From Glycomyces sambucus (GTDB taxonomy: Bacteria > Actinomycetota > Actinomycetes > Mycobacteriales > Micromonosporaceae), in assembly GCF_900102815.1 (NCBI RefSeq), contig NZ_FNGF01000001.1, forward strand, positions 111,682 to 175,681: a stretch of DNA of 64,000 nt, given 5' to 3'. Positions 60,672-64,000 of the stretch are shown here, piece after piece. The notes below the pieces were generated by a model, which did not search any database, was not told the origin of the DNA, and was given only the letters and a program-made list of their open reading frames with translations. The stretch's first letter is position 1, and each line of letters begins with the position of its first letter. Position numbers and translations under genes: made by a program.

Positions 60672-63497
60672 TCAGAGGCGGAGAAGGCCGAGTTCACGAT
60701 CGAGGCGGAACACGCCACGCGCCAGGGCCACCGGGCGGGCCGATCGGCCGCGGACCTGGTGACGCAGGACAGCGAGGTCACCGAGTACGGCGTGGTCCCT
60801 CCAGGCCGGGGGCGGCAGCTCGGTGTCGCCGAGCTTGCCGAGCCATTGGGCGCGGACCGGGATGGTGTGGCCCATGACAGTGCGCGCCGCTTCCACCGTA
60901 ACCGAGCCTCGCAGCACCACATCGGACACCGTGTGCGACCCGGCCTCGTCGAAGCTGACCGTCCCGTCCTCGTGCTCGAACAGGCACAGCACCCGGACGC
61001 TTTCGGCGCCCAATCGCGTCGAGGCCCGCTCCTCATCCAGAGGGCGCTGGTGCAAGTCGGCGAGCTCGAACACCGCCTGACAGCGCGGGATGACCACCGT
61101 GTGGCCGAAGGACTGCTCGGCAAGCACCTTTCCCATGAACGCCGAATAGGACGCGGACGCATCGGGGCGGTCCCAGTCGAAGCGACTGTCGTCGCCGTCG
61201 ACGGCCGCGACCATGTCGGGAACCTCCTGCGGTATGCGGATCGGGGTGCCGTCCCGTGCGGCCAGCAGCCGCGAGGTCGTCTCGAGTAGGAATGCGGGGT
61301 ACACCCCGTCGTCGCCGCCCCAATGCCGCGGTACGCCTCCGCTCTCTTCCAAGGGGTCGAGAACGACCAGGCGGGGGCCGGTCGACCATGCCGGCCGGTC
61401 GCGTCCACCGGGGAACCCTTGCGCCTTCCACCACTGCTGGTGGCGCCAGCACCGTCCTGCGCGTTGCAGCAGCGGCGCCAGCGGCGCCAGGTCACTGATG
61501 AGCAGATCGGCGTCCAGGTCCAAGGCGACCTCGAGGACCTGCGTGGACACGATGATCCGCCGGTGCGGGCGGGGCCCGCCCCGGCCCAGCTCGGCGCTGA
61601 TCCTCGCCGCCTTCTCCTGACGGATGACACCGGGGAACCGCGCGTGAATGAGCTCGACCGTGTCCGCGATCAGGCCCCGGCGCTCCACCTGCTCGCGCAG
61701 GAAGCGGTAGGTCTCCTGCGCGTCCGGGACCGTGTTGCAGGCGACCACCGCGCACCCGCCGTCCTCGCCCAGCAGCGGCTCCAGCGCCGCGAGCACCGCC
61801 GCGGCACGCGTGTCGCCGTCGTTCGCGCCGCCAGGACTGGTATGCCGCACCGGCACCGAGGCGGTCACCAGCGCGCTGCTGCGTGCCGTGGCCTGCGCGC
61901 GATGGTCCTCGTCCTTGATCTTCGAGGTTCTCCCGCCCGCCGAGACGTACAGCCATCCCGGGTAGGGCACCGGGAACGTCTGCTCCCGCACCGCCGCCTT
62001 CGAATGCCCGGCACCCTGGAGGTACTCCCGGACCAGTGCATCGGTGATCGACTGCGGCAACGTCGCTGAAAGCAGCACTACCGAACACCCGTACGCGGCC
62101 AGCCAGTGCACCAATCGACCGAGCAGAACCTGCATATAGGGGTCATAGGCATGCGCTTCATCGATGACTACCGTCTTGCCCGACAGCCCCAGCATTCGCA
62201 ACGCATTGTGCGACACCGGAAGCACACCGAGCAGCGCCTGATCGACAGTGCCGACGGCGAACTGGGCCAGCAGCGCCCGCTTCAGCCCTCGAAGCCAGGA
62301 CCGCGGTGCCATGCGCTTCGCCGCCTCCGCACCCGGATCCTCACCGGTGACCACCGCCGCGCCGTCCGCGTACGGCGCGGCCAGCCACGCCATGCTGTGC
62401 GCCAAAGCGACAGCGCCCCGCTCGCGATCCTGCTCACCGAGGCACCGCTCGACATAGCCGCTGAGGCGCTGGTGCAGCTGGTCACTGGTCGCCATGGTCG
62501 GCAGCAGATACACCAGGCCCGCACTCCCCGAAGCCGCGCTCAACACCCGCCATCCTTCCAGCCCGGTCTCGGTCTTCCCGTCGCCAGTCGCGGCCACAGC
62601 AACAAAGATCCCCGCCTCACCAGCGACCACGTGCGAAGGCAGGTCATCCACGACCGAGCGCTGCAGCGGATTCGGGGCCCGCAGGCCGTGGGCGATCGAG
62701 AAACCTGGATCCTCCAGCCGGACCGGCCGCAGGCCCGCCCCGTCCAGAAGCAGCACCGCTGCCGACCGTGCCTGCGCCAAATGCACCTGGAGGTCACCGG
62801 ACAGATCCGACTGCCGCGCCTCCAGATACTCTTCCTGGCTCACCAGCCAGTCAGCGAGGATCACCATCCCAGTGATCAACACCGCCGTCGGAGCCGAGCA
62901 CTCCCCCGGCGCCTGCGGGGTCCCCAGCAGCGCATGCAGTGCCAACACATGCGCCTGCCGCTGCTCATCCCAGCTCGGCCCACCCAGACACCGGTTGAAC
63001 ACGGACTTGCCGAACCACTGCTCATCAACCGGCTGAAACCGCCCGTGATGGCCGCCGATGATCTCCGCCAAGCGAAACAGCGGACCCTCCGGATCGGAAT
63101 CGTCGAAGCCCATCCCGGACAACAAGGTCGCCACCGACAGCATGCCGACCCGGGCATGATCGATCCGCGAATCAACCGCCACACCCAAGTCCGCTGCCAA
63201 CGCCGGATCCAAACCGGCGAACCCTTTGGCATCGCATGACTGGAAGCCGTATCCGAGCTTGCCGATGTCGTGCAACGCACCCCAGAACACCACCGTCGCC
63301 CGCGCCTGCGCAAAATCCGCACCAAACCCAAGACCTCGGGCGATCACACGCCGCTGATTGCCATCGAGGAAGTGATCCCACAACACCTCCAACATGGCCG
63401 CCGTATCCAGCAGATGCCGGATCAGACTGTACGGCTCAACCAGACCTTTCGACTTACCCCACAGCGTCAAAGACACCTTCTCAAGCAACTGCCGCAT
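60672..63497 (-). CDS. cas3: CRISPR-associated helicase-nuclease Cas3
   Basis: A 941-residue HD-type Cas3. The N-terminal HD nuclease has H28, H76-D77 (GALHDIGKLGYG) and H150-H151 (GGHHGRF). The superfamily 2 helicase has Walker A ATGDGKTE (303-310), DEAH at 446-449 (VVIDEAHAYD), the SAT motif at 477-479 (LLSATLPQS) and a motif VI-like QRAGRCWRH. It unwinds and degrades target DNA after Cascade binding. All catalytic motifs look intact. It is first in the leftward cas operon. Confidence 0.96.
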   Translation of the reverse strand: MRQLLEKVSLTLWGKSKGLVEPYSLIRHLLDTAAMLEVLWDHFLDGNQRRVIARGLGFGADFAQARATVVFWGALHDIGKLGYGFQSCDAKGFAGLDPALAADLGVAVDSRIDHARVGMLSVATLLSGMGFDDSDPEGPLFRLAEIIGGHHGRFQPVDEQWFGKSVFNRCLGGPSWDEQRQAHVLALHALLGTPQAPGECSAPTAVLITGMVILADWLVSQEEYLEARQSDLSGDLQVHLAQARSAAVLLLDGAGLRPVRLEDPGFSIAHGLRAPNPLQRSVVDDLPSHVVAGEAGIFVAVAATGDGKTETGLEGWRVLSAASGSAGLVYLLPTMATSDQLHQRLSGYVERCLGEQDRERGAVALAHSMAWLAAPYADGAAVVTGEDPGAEAAKRMAPRSWLRGLKRALLAQFAVGTVDQALLGVLPVSHNALRMLGLSGKTVVIDEAHAYDPYMQVLLGRLVHWLAAYGCSVVLLSATLPQSITDALVREYLQGAGHSKAAVREQTFPVPYPGWLYVSAGGRTSKIKDEDHRAQATARSSALVTASVPVRHTSPGGANDGDTRAAAVLAALEPLLGEDGGCAVVACNTVPDAQETYRFLREQVERRGLIADTVELIHARFPGVIRQEKAARISAELGRGGPRPHRRIIVSTQVLEVALDLDADLLISDLAPLAPLLQRAGRCWRHQQWWKAQGFPGGRDRPAWSTGPRLVVLDPLEESGGVPRHWGGDDGVYPAFLLETTSRLLAARDGTPIRIPQEVPDMVAAVDGDDSRFDWDRPDASASYSAFMGKVLAEQSFGHTVVIPRCQAVFELADLHQRPLDEERASTRLGAESVRVLCLFEHEDGTVSFDEAGSHTVSDVVLRGSVTVEAARTVMGHTIPVRAQWLGKLGDTELPPPAWRDHAVLGDLAVLRHQVRGRSARPVALARGVFRLDRELGLLRL

Positions 63498-63726
63498 ACT
63501 ACTCCCGAACAGCGCGAATCAAACCAACAACCTACGACACCGGACCGACAACTCCACTGCCAGAACTGTTCGAAAAGCGAAGCCCTTCAACAGAATCATC
63601 CGGTGCTGCCGTACCTTGAAGGACATGCTCTCCTCCGCATCGATACCTCTGAAAACTGAGCAGCCGCATACTCGGCACACAGGTCTCAATTCAGTAACGG
63701 CACGGTAGCTGCGCAGGTCAGGAAGG
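63498..63726 (+). promoter_or_regulatory. Leader of CRISPR array 2 and divergent cas3 promoter region
   Basis: A 229-bp non-coding region between the cas3 start and the first repeat of array 2. It is lower in GC than the surroundings and includes stretches such as CTGAAAACTGAG near 63650 and TCTCAATTCAG near 63684. Array 2 is read rightward from here and cas3 leftward, so both promoters must lie in it. Confidence 0.7.
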
Positions 63727-64000
63727 GAACTCCCCGCCAGCGCGGGGGTGAACCGTCCAACATGGACAACCCGTATTCGGCGTACGCGAACTCCCCGCCA
63801 GCGCGGGGGTGAACCGCCCTCGAAGTGCTGGCTCGTCCCCGCGGGGACGAACTCCCCGCCAGCGCGGGGGTGAACCGCACCTCCTCACCTACATTGCCCG
63901 GTGCGGGGTGAACTCCCCGCCAGCGCGGGGGTGAACCCCCTCAGAGAACTTGAGGTCACGGGAAACCGGGAACTCCCCGCCAGCGCGGGGGTGAACCGGT
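63727..64000 (+). CRISPR. Type I-E CRISPR array 2 (continues beyond window)
   Basis: Five 29-nt repeats start at 63727, 63788, 63849, 63910 and 63970, with spacers of 32, 32, 32 and 31 nt. Each repeat begins GAACTCCCCGCCAG and ends GGGGGTGAACCG; the fourth ends in C instead of G. Compared with array 1 it differs at repeat positions 2, 4 and 13 but keeps the same stem logic. The second spacer contains the palindrome GTCCCCGCGGGGAC. Orientation is rightward, away from cas3. Confidence 0.96.

Overview
This is a very GC-rich actinobacterial chromosome segment. Start codons are often GTG or TTG, stops and starts frequently overlap by 4 bp, and two blocks keep a gene order known from Mycobacterium and other actinomycetes: mctB-steA-recN-nadK-tlyA-HAD phosphatase-TPR-tyrS, and uvrB ... 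coaE-rpsA-polA-pdtaR. The genus cannot be fixed from the sequence alone; a filamentous actinomycete such as a Glycomyces relative is plausible.

Layout. 1-20003 is a mostly leftward core block. It holds a membrane protein, a GT4 glycosyltransferase, a MurJ-type flippase, a MraY/WecA-like transferase, mctB, steA, recN, nadK and tlyA. It continues with a phasin-like coiled-coil protein, two SCP2-domain paralogues (rightward), a HAD phosphatase, a TPR protein with a giant RGG/DDR-repeat head and an acidic tail, tyrS, and an RNB ribonuclease with two dsRBD-like domains. 21289-27719 is a carbohydrate locus (cupin, DUF6807/PmoA-like, Gfo/Idh/MocA oxidoreductase, GH3 glycosidase) with a divergent LacI regulator and several palindromic operators. 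27821-33059 holds a DinB-like protein, bioB, an NlpC/P60 protein that lacks its catalytic residues, a TerC transporter behind a yybP-ykoY (Mn2+) riboswitch, and two small rightward genes. 33093-44251 carries information-processing genes: uvrB, coaE-GrpB, rpsA, polA and pdtaR. 44403-48680 is a mixed accessory set: a folate cyclo-ligase-like protein, an APH-like kinase, an SDR, and a MarR regulator with a VOC-TPR protein.

48718-53695 looks like the remains of an integrative conjugative element. A tRNA with a CAA anticodon but a short variable loop is followed by a truncated VirB4-like N-terminus, a PrgI-family protein, a VirB6/TrbL-like membrane protein and a pilin-like protein. A divergent sigma-like protein and a small membrane protein complete it.

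53706-64000 is a complete type I-E CRISPR-Cas system (cas3, cse1, cse2, cas7, cas5, cas6e, cas1, cas2), transcribed leftward and flanked by two arrays. Array 1 runs leftward beyond cas2, has a graded series of repeat variants and decays at its distal end. Array 2 runs rightward from the cas3 side, has a different repeat, and leaves the window. The most noteworthy items are the repeat-variant stratigraphy of array 1, the RGG-TPR-acidic protein, the RNB-dsRBD-dsRBD ribonuclease, the NlpC/P60 pseudoenzyme, the riboswitch-controlled TerC, and the truncated conjugative element beside the odd tRNA.
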